A DNA stretch of 39,007 bases from an uncultured Clostridia bacterium (GTDB lineage: Bacteria; Bacillota; Clostridia; Christensenellales; UBA3700), in NCBI GenBank assembly GCA_947177795.1, contig CAMWVR010000009.1:1-39007 (forward strand), given 5' to 3'. Of this stretch, positions 23,256 through 32,603 are shown in pieces; within the stretch, counting starts at the first letter, position 1; the number at the start of each line of letters is the position of its first letter. Below the pieces are notes generated by a model. It saw only the letters and a list, made by a program, of their open reading frames with translations, made no database searches and was not told the origin of the DNA. Position numbers and translations under genes: made by a program.

Positions 23256-24656
23256 TTACTTCTTTTCCTCTTCAAGCTTAGCCTTGATAGGATCGTAATA
23301 CATCTCAAGGTATTTGTCCTTGATTCGTTTCATTTCCGATCTTGGCAAAAGCGTCAAGAGTTCCCAGCCTATCGTAAGAGTCTCTTCGATAGTTCTGTTG
23401 GTGTAGAATCCTTGATTGATATATCTCTTCTCAAACTCTTCTGCAAAGTAAGCGTATTGTCTGTCGAGAGGAGTAAGCGCTGCGTCGCCAAGTATTGCCG
23501 AGAGTTCTTTACACTCCTTACCTTTTGCGTACGCCGCAAAGAGCTGATTCATATTACCCGAGTGATCTTCTCTCGTCTTACCTGCGCCGATACCCTTTTG
23601 TTTTAGACGGCTAAGCGACGGCAATACGTCGATAGGAGGCGTATAACCTTTTTTGTTGAGTTCTCTCCCGAAGATTATCTGACCTTCGGTTATATAGCCC
23701 GTCAAATCGGGGATCGGGTGCGTTTTATCATCCTCGGGCATAGTGAGTATTGGAATTTGCGTAATACTTCCTGCTTTGCCCCTTATTCTGCCCGCTCTCT
23801 CATACATCGTCGCAAGATCGGTATAAAGGTAGCCCGGATAGCCTCTTCTGCCGGGGACTTCTTTTCTTGCCGCCGATATCTCTCTCAACGCCTCGCAATA
23901 ATTGGTGATATCCGTCATTATTACAAGCACGTGCATTCCCTTCTCAAACGCCAAGTACTCAGCGGCTGTCAAAGCCATCTTCGGCGTAGATATTCTCTCA
24001 ATCGCAGGGTCGTTGGCAAGATTGATAAACATTACGGCTCTCTCTATTGCGCCCGTCTTGCGGAAGTCTTGCATAAAGAACTCCGCCTCTTCGTATGTGA
24101 TACCCAACGCTGCAAAGACGACTGCGAATTTAGAATCGTTGTTTAATACCTTTGCTTGACGGGCAATCTGCGCCGCAAGTTCTGCGTGCGGTAAGCCCGA
24201 AGCGGAAAATACGGGAAGTTTTTGTCCTCTTACCAATGTATTAAGTCCGTCGATTGCGGATATACCCGTCTGAATAAATTCGTCGGGATAATCTCTCGCC
24301 GCAGGATTTATTGGCTGACCGTTGATGTCGAGTTTCATCTCGGGGATTATCGGCGAGCCGCCGTCTTTGGGATTGCCCATACCGTCAAAGACTCTGCCAA
24401 GCATATCTTCGGATACGGCAAGTTCTAAGCTTCTGCCCAAAAATCTCGCCTTAGAAGTGGACATCTGCAAGCCTTGCGCGCCCTCGAATAATTGAACGAG
24501 CGCCTTGTCTCTATTGACTTCAAGCACTTTGCCGCGTCTTATGCTTCCGTCCTTGCCCTTAATCTCGACAAGTTCGTTGTAAGCCACGCCGTCAACGCCG
24601 TCTACCAACATAAGCGGTCCTACGATTTCTCTAATTGACTTATATTCTTTTAACAT
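23256..24656 (-). CDS. ntpB: V/A-type ATPase subunit B
   Basis: The non-catalytic partner of subunit A in the A3B3 head; it binds nucleotide at the interface but lacks a true P-loop (the corresponding segment reads [17 protein letters not shown]). The conserved [19 protein letters not shown] segment and the [14 protein letters not shown] region are typical. The length of 466 is normal. AAGGAGAG lies 7 nt before the ATG. It begins 11 nt after ntpA. The following 211 nt before ntpD are regulatory in appearance. Confidence 0.97.
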   Translation of the reverse strand: MLKEYKSIREIVGPLMLVDGVDGVAYNELVEIKGKDGSIRRGKVLEVNRDKALVQLFEGAQGLQMSTSKARFLGRSLELAVSEDMLGRVFDGMGNPKDGGSPIIPEMKLDINGQPINPAARDYPDEFIQTGISAIDGLNTLVRGQKLPVFSASGLPHAELAAQIARQAKVLNNDSKFAVVFAALGITYEEAEFFMQDFRKTGAIERAVMFINLANDPAIERISTPKMALTAAEYLAFEKGMHVLVIMTDITNYCEALREISAARKEVPGRRGYPGYLYTDLATMYERAGRIRGKAGSITQIPILTMPEDDKTHPIPDLTGYITEGQIIFGRELNKKGYTPPIDVLPSLSRLKQKGIGAGKTREDHSGNMNQLFAAYAKGKECKELSAILGDAALTPLDRQYAYFAEEFEKRYINQGFYTNRTIEETLTIGWELLTLLPRSEMKRIKDKYLEMYYDPIKAKLEEEKK

Positions 24657-24667
24657 ACGGTCTCTCC

Positions 24668-26431
24668 TTAATCTACGTAAGCCAACTTGTCAAGCTGTGC
24701 TTTCATATTTTCGCAAATCTCGTCCAGCTTTGCAATTTCGCTCTCGGGAATAAACTTCATTCTGCCTATAGCTTCTCTTGCAGGTATAGCTATTATATCG
24801 TCGAATTCTGCGCCTTTCTTGAGCGCTTCTTGCGAACATCTATAACATTCTAAGATAAGATTGAGCATCTTATGCTGTTTTGCAAGACTTGCGTAGGTAT
24901 CTACATCGTCGAAAGCGTCCTGCTGCAAATAGTCTTCTCTTATTGACTTGGCAGTTTCCATAGTCAGTCTGTCTTCATAACTCAACGCATCCACGCCGAC
25001 AAGACGTACGATTTCGTCGAGATTTGCCTCTTCTTGCAATATCGTCATAGCTTGCTGACGGTTGTCATTCCAAGTCCTTTCAGTATTCTTACCGTACCAA
25101 TCGCCAAGTCTGTCTACGTAAAGCGAATAGCTTTGCAACCAATCAATCGCAGGGAAATGTCTTGCGTATGCAAGCGAAGAGCTCAATCCCCAGAATACTT
25201 TGACGATTCTCAAAGTAGCTTGAGTGACAGGCTCAGACAAGTCGCCGCCCGGAGGCGATACTGCGCTGATCGCCGTGACAGATCCGACTCTTTCTTCGCT
25301 ACCGATTGCATTGACGATACCCGCTCTTTCATAATAACTTGCAAGTCTTGACGCAAGATAAGCAGGATAGCCCTCGTCGCCCGGCATTTCTTCAAGACGG
25401 CTTGACATCTCTCTTAATGCCTCCGCCCAACGGGATGACGAGTCTGCCATGATTGCCACGTTGTATCCCATATCTCTAAAATATTCCGCTATCGTAATAC
25501 CCGTATACATTGACGCTTCGCGAGCGGCAACGGGCATATCCGAAGTATTTGCGATAAGCACCGTTCTCTTCATAAGCGCCTCGCCCGTCTTTGGGTCGAT
25601 AAGTTCGGGGAACTCGTTGAGAACGTCAGTCATCTCATTGCCTCTTTCGCCGCAACCTACGTATACGATTATATCTGCGTCCGACCACTTTGCAAGTTGG
25701 TGCTGAACGACTGTCTTACCGCTGCCGAAAGGTCCGGGAATACAAGCCGCGCCGCCTTTCGCCACAGGGAAGAACGTGTCTATAGTACGTTGACCCGTCA
25801 CAAGAGGAGCGACGGGATACATCTTACTCTTAAAAGGTCTGCCTATTCTTACAGCCCACTTTTGGCACATCGTCACTTTGACGTCGCCCTTTGAAGTAGT
25901 AATCACGCATATCACGTCGTCTACGGTATGCTCGCCCTCGGATATAGTTTTGATCTTACCCTCGACGCCCACAGGAACCATGATTCTATGCTCGACGACC
26001 TTAGTCTCTTGCACCACGCCGAGAATATCTCCTGCGACAACGCTGTCGCCCTTGGACTTTTTGGCTGTGAACTTCCAAAGTTTTTTGTGATCGATTGCAG
26101 GTATCTCCACGCCTCTGCCAATTCTGTCGCCCGTCATTTCCACGAGTTTTTGAAGAGGTCTTTGAATACCGTCGTAGATACCCTCGATAATACCCGGTCC
26201 AAGTTCTACGCTGAGCGGAGCGCCTGTGGATATCACCTTTGCGCCCGTACCCAATCCGCTGGTCTCCTCGTATACCTGAATCGACGCTCTGTCGTCGCGC
26301 AATTCGATGATTTCGCCGATAAGATTTTCTTCGCCGACTCTCACGACGTCAAACATCTTGCAATTGCGCATACCTTCCGCCACGATAAGCGGTCCGGAAA
26401 CTTTGATAACTCTTCCTACTTCTTGTTGCAT
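24668..26431 (-). CDS. ntpA: V/A-type ATPase catalytic subunit A
   Basis: The catalytic subunit that hydrolyses (or makes) ATP. The P-loop GPFGSGKT is at 233-240; the family's large non-homologous insert precedes it. [11 protein letters not shown] near 261-271 supplies the catalytic Glu region, and [12 protein letters not shown] follows. The protein has 587 residues. The ATG at 26431 is chosen, 2 nt after the NtpG stop with AAGGAAG upstream; a TTG at 26437 is possible but would overlap. Confidence 0.97.
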   Translation of the reverse strand: MQQEVGRVIKVSGPLIVAEGMRNCKMFDVVRVGEENLIGEIIELRDDRASIQVYEETSGLGTGAKVISTGAPLSVELGPGIIEGIYDGIQRPLQKLVEMTGDRIGRGVEIPAIDHKKLWKFTAKKSKGDSVVAGDILGVVQETKVVEHRIMVPVGVEGKIKTISEGEHTVDDVICVITTSKGDVKVTMCQKWAVRIGRPFKSKMYPVAPLVTGQRTIDTFFPVAKGGAACIPGPFGSGKTVVQHQLAKWSDADIIVYVGCGERGNEMTDVLNEFPELIDPKTGEALMKRTVLIANTSDMPVAAREASMYTGITIAEYFRDMGYNVAIMADSSSRWAEALREMSSRLEEMPGDEGYPAYLASRLASYYERAGIVNAIGSEERVGSVTAISAVSPPGGDLSEPVTQATLRIVKVFWGLSSSLAYARHFPAIDWLQSYSLYVDRLGDWYGKNTERTWNDNRQQAMTILQEEANLDEIVRLVGVDALSYEDRLTMETAKSIREDYLQQDAFDDVDTYASLAKQHKMLNLILECYRCSQEALKKGAEFDDIIAIPAREAIGRMKFIPESEIAKLDEICENMKAQLDKLAYVD

Positions 26432-26433
26432 AA

Positions 26434-26760
26434 TCAATCTTCCTTATTAAACAATATGTCAGTACCTATGGCTCTCTCCACGTCTGCTTTAATACCTTGC
26501 ATACCGTATCCGTTGGACTTGCCACCGTCGGGTATGGGTATTATTGCCGGATAAGCCTTGGTCTTATATTTTGCGAGCAAAGAGTCCATTTGCTCCGCTA
26601 GATTTTCCGTAATAAATATCACCGAGTGAGTCTTGGCGAGTTTTTTTATGATGGCTTCGCCCTCCTCCTTGGTATCGGCGCAAAAGACTTCCATACTGAT
26701 AGCCTTGAAAGCCAAAATCAAATCTTTATCTCCAACTACCGCTATCTTGCCTTCACGCAT
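26434..26760 (-). CDS. ntpG: V/A-type ATPase subunit F (NtpG in Enterococcus naming)
   Basis: A 108-residue central-stalk subunit that binds D and stimulates ATPase activity. Family features: start [22 protein letters not shown], the central [13 protein letters not shown] strand-helix, and [10 protein letters not shown] before the C-terminal helix. It overlaps the ntpC end by 8 nt and is followed by ntpA after 2 nt. Confidence 0.92.
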   Translation of the reverse strand: MREGKIAVVGDKDLILAFKAISMEVFCADTKEEGEAIIKKLAKTHSVIFITENLAEQMDSLLAKYKTKAYPAIIPIPDGGKSNGYGMQGIKADVERAIGTDILFNKED

Positions 26761-27724
26761 ATAATTCCCTCAATCTGTCTCTAATGACGTCTTTGTCCAC
26801 GTCGTTTTTGAGAAGTATACAAATCATTCTCACAATCTTTATCTCAATTTTTTTAGCCACGTAAAACCCTGCTATAGGGGCTACGGAGAAGATATCGTTG
26901 CGACCTTCTTTAAAAATATTGATAAGAGTGTTGTCCCAAATCCTCTCAAAAGCCACCATATCGCCTGCCTTGAGAGATTCTGCAATTTGCGGATAGGGCG
27001 AATACGCCAACTTATCCAACACGTTTTGCAATTCGCCGTTAAAGAAAGATATGTCCAACTTTCCGCCGTCGATAAAACTCTCTTTAAACAACTCTATATT
27101 GCCCGCTTTACTTGCCCTCGTGAACGAAGAAATATTCATCATATCTATATTCGTCTGCCAATACGCCGTCATGAACTTGTTCTTGGCTTTTTTCAGCATT
27201 GCCATTATGTCGGCGTAGCAAGCCTTGTCAAGCGTCAAATCTATAAACCTCGGACTCGTATTGCCATCGGCTCTTGCGCTGTCGATCGTCAAAAGAGCCT
27301 TTTTCATACTCTCCGACAACGCAGAATAGTCGTCGGCGTAAATCATATCTTTGATCTCTTTGGGATCGAGATTTCCCTTTGGCGCAAGCATAAAGTCTAT
27401 ATCGTCAAGACGCATATACTTGCCCTTGACTATAGCTTTTAAGTTGTGGTAATCGGACTTTACGGCAAAGGTCTCCATGCCCTGCCCGTCTGGCATTGCA
27501 TCAAAAACGAATTCGCTGACCTTTTTGTCCTCCGCCTGCAAGATTTCGTCATAGTTCTTTGCTTCGACTACCATGCCGCCGCCATAAGAACTCTCCAAAA
27601 GCACTTTTATACCCTCTTCCAACCCGTCGCTGTACGCCATACGCACAATCTTCTCGTTGGTCAAGAAGGTATTTTCCAATGCCTTAACTCTTGCATTTGA
27701 ATAGACCAAACTGTTTTTTGCCAT
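26753..27724 (-). CDS. ntpC: V/A-type ATPase subunit C (d subunit)
   Basis: A 323-residue funnel-like helical subunit joining the central shaft to the membrane c-ring. The C/AC39 family marks are the start YSNARVKALENTFLT, repeated helical segments with YxxxL patterns, and the C-terminal [37 protein letters not shown]. It starts on the TGATG overlap with the ntpE stop (1 nt shared), indicating tight translational coupling. Confidence 0.93.
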   Translation of the reverse strand: MAKNSLVYSNARVKALENTFLTNEKIVRMAYSDGLEEGIKVLLESSYGGGMVVEAKNYDEILQAEDKKVSEFVFDAMPDGQGMETFAVKSDYHNLKAIVKGKYMRLDDIDFMLAPKGNLDPKEIKDMIYADDYSALSESMKKALLTIDSARADGNTSPRFIDLTLDKACYADIMAMLKKAKNKFMTAYWQTNIDMMNISSFTRASKAGNIELFKESFIDGGKLDISFFNGELQNVLDKLAYSPYPQIAESLKAGDMVAFERIWDNTLINIFKEGRNDIFSVAPIAGFYVAKKIEIKIVRMICILLKNDVDKDVIRDRLRELYA

Positions 27725-28311
27725 CAGTCTTTGCTCCCAAACAAAATCCCGTCGATATTGCTTTCGATCTTTTCTTTGATCAAAGAAAGCTCTAATTCCA
27801 AAGTGAGATTCTTGTCATAATTTTTGCCCGACAAAATCACTCCGCCTTTGAACTCGCCAAACTCGTCGCTCTTCTTCAGCGACTTTTTGCTCTTCTTGGC
27901 AATGTCTGCAATCAGCTTTTTGGTAATGACTTTGTCGTCTTCTTTAGCGACGATTACCTCGTCGCCGTCTTCGCAACAAGACAATATCATACCTTCGACA
28001 AGCGCAAGATAAGTCTTTTTGTCAGCTTTAACAGCGTCCAAAGCCTCGTCAAACGCCTTGTCGATGATTTGCTTTTTTCTGCCCTGCAAAAGCTTTTTGA
28101 CGTCAAGATTAGCGACGACTTCGCTCCTCTCCATAGCCTGTCTATACAACTCGTCAGTCTTACCTAAATTACTCTCGGCAAATCTGTCGACCTGTCTTTT
28201 AGCTCTTGCCAATATCTGCTCCGCCGTGTTGTTAGCCTCGGCAATATTAGCCTCGGCGACGGCGTTGGCGTCGTCTATTATCTTTTGGATAATTGCCTCT
28301 TTGTTGTTCAT
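27724..28311 (-). CDS. ntpE: V/A-type ATPase subunit E (peripheral stalk)
   Basis: 195 residues: an N-terminal coiled-coil half rich in A, E and K (about 1-80) and a C-terminal globular half that caps the stator stalk against the A3B3 head. It pairs with the small stalk subunit encoded at the start of the operon (NtpF-like). AAAAGG precedes the ATG. It begins 15 nt after ntpK. Confidence 0.9.
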   Translation of the reverse strand: MNNKEAIIQKIIDDANAVAEANIAEANNTAEQILARAKRQVDRFAESNLGKTDELYRQAMERSEVVANLDVKKLLQGRKKQIIDKAFDEALDAVKADKKTYLALVEGMILSCCEDGDEVIVAKEDDKVITKKLIADIAKKSKKSLKKSDEFGEFKGGVILSGKNYDKNLTLELELSLIKEKIESNIDGILFGSKD

Positions 28312-28326
28312 AATATACCTTTTCTA

Positions 28327-28827
<501 letters not shown>

Positions 28828-28879
28828 TTATATCTACGCATATGCGTATTTATCTATTGTTATCGCTTTGCCAATCGAC

Positions 28880-28966
28880 GTCATTTCGACCGCAGCGGAG
28901 AAATTTCTGCTTTCTATTTTATCGATCGAGACCCATTCGACTTCGCTACGCTCCGCTCAGGGTGAC
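28880..28966. repeat. Composite hairpin repeat inside the V-ATPase operon
   Basis: A GTCATTT-type unit (28880-28907, perfect ATTTC-GA-CCG-CAG-CGG-A-GAAAT form) faces a longer reverse unit (about 28929-28966, ending GGTGAC). It is the only repeat of this family found between ATPase subunit genes, separating ntpI from ntpK. Confidence 0.75.
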
Positions 28967-29006
28967 ACAACCAACTATCAATCGCCCGACGTATTACGCC
29001 TTGCTC

Positions 29007-30998
29007 TTATTTGCCTTTATTAGACTGAGGCGCGCCTATCTTATAGTATTTCATCTCGCTGCCAAGCGGAGCAAACAACTGACCGCCGCCCGTATAGAAC
29101 TTGCCGAAGTATTCGACAAACTGCAATCTCGAGTTGTGAACGTAAGCGCCCAACGAGTTGATAGCCACGTTGAACGAATGACCTACAAGATATATCACTA
29201 TCGAGATTATCACGCCCAAGAACTTCCAAGGCACCATGCCCGATATGATATCGGCGATTTGATTGAAGACCATTGCTATAACGCCCGTCGCCAAACCAAG
29301 TCCGAATATACGAGTATAGCTCATCAAATCGGAGAAGAAATTGATGATACCGTACAGCGCCGAGAATGCGCCCGATACTTTCTTTGCGCCCTTCTTGCCA
29401 AACGTACCCGAGAGCATTAACAGTATCAGACCCAACACCAAAAATACGATGCCGAGTATCTTTGCCCAACTTCCCAACTTGCTTGCCAAAGCTATTCCGC
29501 CTAAGCCAAGCGCCATGAAATACCAACTAAACGCAGACGAGATACCCCATATCGGTTGCCCTTGCTTTATCAAAGCCACCATGTTTATCGCCATACCGAC
29601 AAACATTTGAATGAGACCTACGGCTATACTTATTACCAAGAACGGCATAGGCTCTTCTATCGGGTTAAACAAATACCAAATACCTATATCCTTTGCGCTT
29701 ACGCCAAAGTACGAGCCGAACAAAAAGCCCCATATTATCGTCGATATACCGCCCATAAATATAATCTTGACAAGATTAAGTTCGCCCTTAGGCGGTCTTC
29801 TTATTGCAAGAACGAGTCCTGCGCCCAACATAAGCAACAATCCGTATCCTGCGTCGGACAGCATCATGCCGAACATGAGGAAAAAGAAAAACGCTACGCC
29901 GGGATTTGGGTCAATCTCTTTATAGAAAGGTACGGAATACATATTCGTCACGCTCTCGTACGGCGCAACGATACCGTTGTTGACCGCAAGAGTAGGAACT
30001 TCTTCGCCCTCAAGCGGGTCTCTTATCAAAAATGCAAGCGACAGCGGACTTTCGGTCAATTCTTTGTCCACTCTTTCCGCCTCGCTCTGCGGCAACCACG
30101 CCTCGAGATAATAAGTGGAATCGGTGACTTGCGTATTGTTGCGACTCTGCGCCTTTGCGACCTCAAGCGTAAGATAATCGTACAATTTCATCACGTCTTC
30201 TCTTATGCTCTCATAAGTCATTATCTTTTCGACAAGTCTGTCGTTTTGCTTATCTATATTATCGATATTGACGTAGCACTCTTCGATTATCTGACCTGCC
30301 GTCTTTGCCTCGTCTATCGGACATACGGCAAAATCGACGTCGGTCAACGTCTCTTGAATATCCTCTCTCTTTTCTTTGGGTATTACTATCGCTACGCCGC
30401 TGCTTATCTCGCCGTTGAATACCTCGTATTCTCCGCCTTTTTCTCTTATACTCTCCAAAAGCGGAAGCTTTGCATTCTTGACTTCGCCAAGCAATACGTT
30501 GACGGTCTTGGTATCTTTAAAACGCGAAAACTCAACGCCCATATTCTTATACGGCGACATAGACGCAAGCAAAGCGTTTTGCTTTTGCTTATCTGCTTTG
30601 AGAGCAATAATTTCGTCTTTACAGGATTTGAGTTCTTCTATCTGCGAAAAAATGTCAGCTTGAGTGTCTTGCAATTTTTCAAAACTCTCATACGTAATAA
30701 TCGGCTTGACGGCAAACATACCTCTGCCTTTTGCGGGAGAATAATCGATCTTATGCTCCTTGGCGAGTTTTTTTGCCGTGACCTTATATTCTTTGACGGT
30801 CTGTAAACAAAATTCCAGCTTGGCAAGCTTGACTTTGTTTTCGTCTATATCCTGCTGAATATCCACCGACTGCATGTTGGCGATTTTTTGCGTAGCAACT
30901 ACTTCTGCGCAACCCAACTTGTGCAGTTTTTTGATCAAAGTATTACGCTCTGCGACGTTGCCTATCAAAAGCAACTTCTGCATATTACTTAATGCCAT
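29007..30998 (-). CDS. ntpI: V/A-type ATPase membrane subunit I (a subunit)
   Basis: A 663-residue stator subunit. The N-terminal ~340 residues form a soluble dumbbell with coiled coils; the C-terminal half has about seven or eight helices starting at FFFFLMFGMMLSDAGYGLLL. The essential Arg facing the c-ring is R624 in AYVHNSRLQFVEYFGKFY. The ATG at 30998 overlaps the preceding stalk gene by 14 nt, with AAGG upstream; the ATG at 30983 would avoid overlap but lacks a ribosome site. It works with NtpK to move ions. Confidence 0.95.
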   Translation of the reverse strand: MALSNMQKLLLIGNVAERNTLIKKLHKLGCAEVVATQKIANMQSVDIQQDIDENKVKLAKLEFCLQTVKEYKVTAKKLAKEHKIDYSPAKGRGMFAVKPIITYESFEKLQDTQADIFSQIEELKSCKDEIIALKADKQKQNALLASMSPYKNMGVEFSRFKDTKTVNVLLGEVKNAKLPLLESIREKGGEYEVFNGEISSGVAIVIPKEKREDIQETLTDVDFAVCPIDEAKTAGQIIEECYVNIDNIDKQNDRLVEKIMTYESIREDVMKLYDYLTLEVAKAQSRNNTQVTDSTYYLEAWLPQSEAERVDKELTESPLSLAFLIRDPLEGEEVPTLAVNNGIVAPYESVTNMYSVPFYKEIDPNPGVAFFFFLMFGMMLSDAGYGLLLMLGAGLVLAIRRPPKGELNLVKIIFMGGISTIIWGFLFGSYFGVSAKDIGIWYLFNPIEEPMPFLVISIAVGLIQMFVGMAINMVALIKQGQPIWGISSAFSWYFMALGLGGIALASKLGSWAKILGIVFLVLGLILLMLSGTFGKKGAKKVSGAFSALYGIINFFSDLMSYTRIFGLGLATGVIAMVFNQIADIISGMVPWKFLGVIISIVIYLVGHSFNVAINSLGAYVHNSRLQFVEYFGKFYTGGGQLFAPLGSEMKYYKIGAPQSNKGK

Positions 30999-31311
30999 AC
31001 TTACCTTTCAACTCTTTGATAATACTTGACGTGACTTTCTTCTTATTCTTTTCAAGAGCGGATATCATTTCGTCAGCCTGCTTTTGCGCGTCTTCAAGTT
31101 GAGCAATTCTCAACTCTGCGCCTTTCTTTTCGCCTGCCTCGACAGCCGACTGCTCTTTGGCGTACTGTGCGTCCTTTGCGCTCAAAATCATGGCGTCAGC
31201 CTTGACCTTTGCCTCGTTGACGATATTATTCGACTCATTGACCGAAGCTTTGACAATTTCTTGCGCCTTGTCCTCTGCCTCGATAATACTGCCTATCATC
31301 TCTTCAATCAT
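30985..31311 (-). CDS. ntpF: V/A-type ATPase small peripheral-stalk subunit (NtpF/AhaH-like)
   Basis: A 108-residue, almost wholly helical protein rich in Ala, Glu and Lys, predicted to form a long coiled coil (about 8-95). Its position as first gene before ntpI matches NtpF (subunit G/H) in the E. hirae order F-I-K-E-C-G-A-B-D. It pairs with subunit E to build the stator stalk. A GAGAG site lies upstream of the ATG at 31311. It is 19 nt from rpiB, so both may share one promoter. Confidence 0.85.
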   Translation of the reverse strand: MIEEMIGSIIEAEDKAQEIVKASVNESNNIVNEAKVKADAMILSAKDAQYAKEQSAVEAGEKKGAELRIAQLEDAQKQADEMISALEKNKKKVTSSIIKELKGKYGIK

Positions 31312-31330
31312 CTCAATTCTCTCCGTCGAA

Positions 31331-31780
31331 TTATTTGAAATACTTGCTCTCGATTTCGCTTATCTTTGCCACTCTGCCATTGTGACGACCGCCCTCAAAC
31401 GGCGTATCCAACCACACTTGCACCATCTGACCCGCCAATTCTTCGCCAATGACTCTTCCGCCCATAGCGAGAATATTTGCGTCGTTGTGCTGAGCGCACA
31501 TTTGAGCGGTAAACAAATCGTGGCAAACCGCCGCTCTCACGCCTTTGACTTTGTTGGCGGCAATGCTTATGCCTATGCCCGTTCCGCAAAGTATGATTCC
31601 TCTGTCGACCTCGCCTTTTGATACGGCCTCTGCGACTTTCAACGCATAGTCGGGATAATCCACCGACTTGACGTCTTCGCACCCCATATCGATTATTTCA
31701 ATACCGTTGTTTTCCAAAACCTTTTTGACTGTAGGTTTTAAAACTATCCCGCCGTGGTCACATCCGATTGCTATCTTCAT
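31331..31780 (-). CDS. rpiB: Ribose-5-phosphate isomerase B
   Basis: Interconverts ribose 5-phosphate and ribulose 5-phosphate in the pentose phosphate pathway, linking with the transketolase at 13762-15529. The 149-residue protein shows the N-terminal D8-H9 (GCDHGG), catalytic C65 in ILCGTGIGISIAANKV, and H98-N99. AGGAG lies 7 nt before the ATG. It has a good promoter (31811-31839) and leads straight into the V-ATPase operon with a 19-nt gap. Confidence 0.95.
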   Translation of the reverse strand: MKIAIGCDHGGIVLKPTVKKVLENNGIEIIDMGCEDVKSVDYPDYALKVAEAVSKGEVDRGIILCGTGIGISIAANKVKGVRAAVCHDLFTAQMCAQHNDANILAMGGRVIGEELAGQMVQVWLDTPFEGGRHNGRVAKISEIESKYFK

Positions 31781-31810
31781 AAGCGCTCCTATTCTTTTTA
31801 TATACTTGGT

Positions 31811-31839
31811 ATTTTATCACAATTTCCAAAATTATGCAA
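31811..31839 (-). promoter_or_regulatory. Promoter of rpiB and probably of the V-ATPase operon
   Basis: On the minus strand, -35 TTGCAT (31834-31839), 17-bp spacer, -10 TAAAAT (31811-31816). The next genes follow with gaps of 19 nt or overlaps down to ntpI, and no terminator is visible before ntpK. Confidence 0.65.
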
Positions 31840-31948
31840 GACCTATTTTTTATTTTTCTTTTATTATATGATACTCATAAGCAAGATTTTACTTTGATTT
31901 TTGTCGAATTTTACATAAGATAACGTTATTATATGGATATATCATATT

Positions 31949-32085
31949 AGATATTTCGACTTCACTTCGTTTCGCTCAATATGACTCGTTAAATGTGCAG
32001 CTCTCGCTTTAAACGAGTCACCCTGAGCGTAGTCGAAGGGTCTATTTTATGGATTGAGATTTCTCCACTCCGCTACGCTACGGTC
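31949..32085. repeat. Second copy of the long GACTCGTT-armed repeat plus a hairpin unit
   Basis: 31949-32043 matches the long element at 16242-16335; the first 43 bases differ at one position. It carries TGACTCGTT/AACGAGTCA arms (31982-31990 and 32012-32020). 32056-32085 is a reverse GTCATTT-type unit that breaks off into GCTACGCT/AGCGTAGC hairpin sequence (to about 32101). The remainder, 32102-32162, has a GCAATATTGC palindrome (32117-32126) but no gene. Confidence 0.75.
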
Positions 32086-32162
32086 GTAAGGAGCGTAGCT
32101 ACGGCATAGCGGGCAAGCAATATTGCGTCTCGTGCGAGCGTCAATGACATCTCTTCTTGCCA

Positions 32163-32603
32163 CTAGTTTGGCAATATTGCCAAACTCACAACCTTGTCAA
32201 TCCCGCACCTTAACTGCGCCTCTACCGCGCGATAACTTGCGATATTTCCGCCGTAAGGGTCGGCAATATCTCCCTCGCCCGTAATATCGTCAAAGCAAAA
32301 TAGCTTTTTGTCCTCGACTTGACCTGCAAGCATTCTCTTATGATCTCTCGTCATTGTGACGACGATATCGCAGCTTGAGAGCAGTTTTGCAGTCACGGGC
32401 TGAGTCTTGTGCGTAAAGAAAATATCCATCTCTTCGATAATTTCCGCAGTGTGTCGGCTCATGGGTTCGCCGTATCCGCAAAATATTCCTGCGCTGTCAA
32501 CCTCGATATTTTTCAAGCCTTCTTTATCTATCTTTTCTTGCAATATCGCCTGCGCCATTGGCGAACGGCAGGTGTTGCCGGTGCATACAAACAAAATCTT
32601 CAT
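32163..32603 (-). CDS. ywlE: Low-molecular-weight phosphatase, protein-arginine phosphatase (YwlE) type
   Basis: A 146-residue member of the low-molecular-weight protein-tyrosine-phosphatase family: nucleophile C7 in the P-loop CTGNTCRS and general acid Asp in DPYGG. Position 11 in the loop is Thr. In Bacillus YwlE a Thr at this place gives preference for phosphoarginine, while tyrosine phosphatases usually have Ile. I therefore favour a protein-arginine phosphatase that reverses McsB-type marking. It starts on the ATGA overlap with sua5, and rpiB lies downstream, as in Bacillus (ywlC-ywlE-ywlF). No mcsB is in the window. Confidence 0.85.
   Translation of the reverse strand: MKILFVCTGNTCRSPMAQAILQEKIDKEGLKNIEVDSAGIFCGYGEPMSRHTAEIIEEMDIFFTHKTQPVTAKLLSSCDIVVTMTRDHKRMLAGQVEDKKLFCFDDITGEGDIADPYGGNIASYRAVEAQLRCGIDKVVSLAILPN
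32165..32186. repeat. Perfect 22-bp palindrome spanning the last codons of ywlE
   Basis: The sequence reads identically on both strands from 32165 to 32186 (AGTTTGG at one end, CCAAACT at the other, with GCAATATTGC in the centre). It encodes the last seven residues (S-L-A-I-L-P-N) and most of the stop. There is no T-run after it, so a simple intrinsic terminator is unlikely. The same GCAATATTGC core recurs at 32117-32126. Confidence 0.7.

Noticed and set aside
29556..30806. 416-codon open frame on the plus strand
   Set aside because: Lies wholly antisense to ntpI, is rich in Arg, His, Tyr and Cys, and has no ribosome site. A codon-bias shadow.
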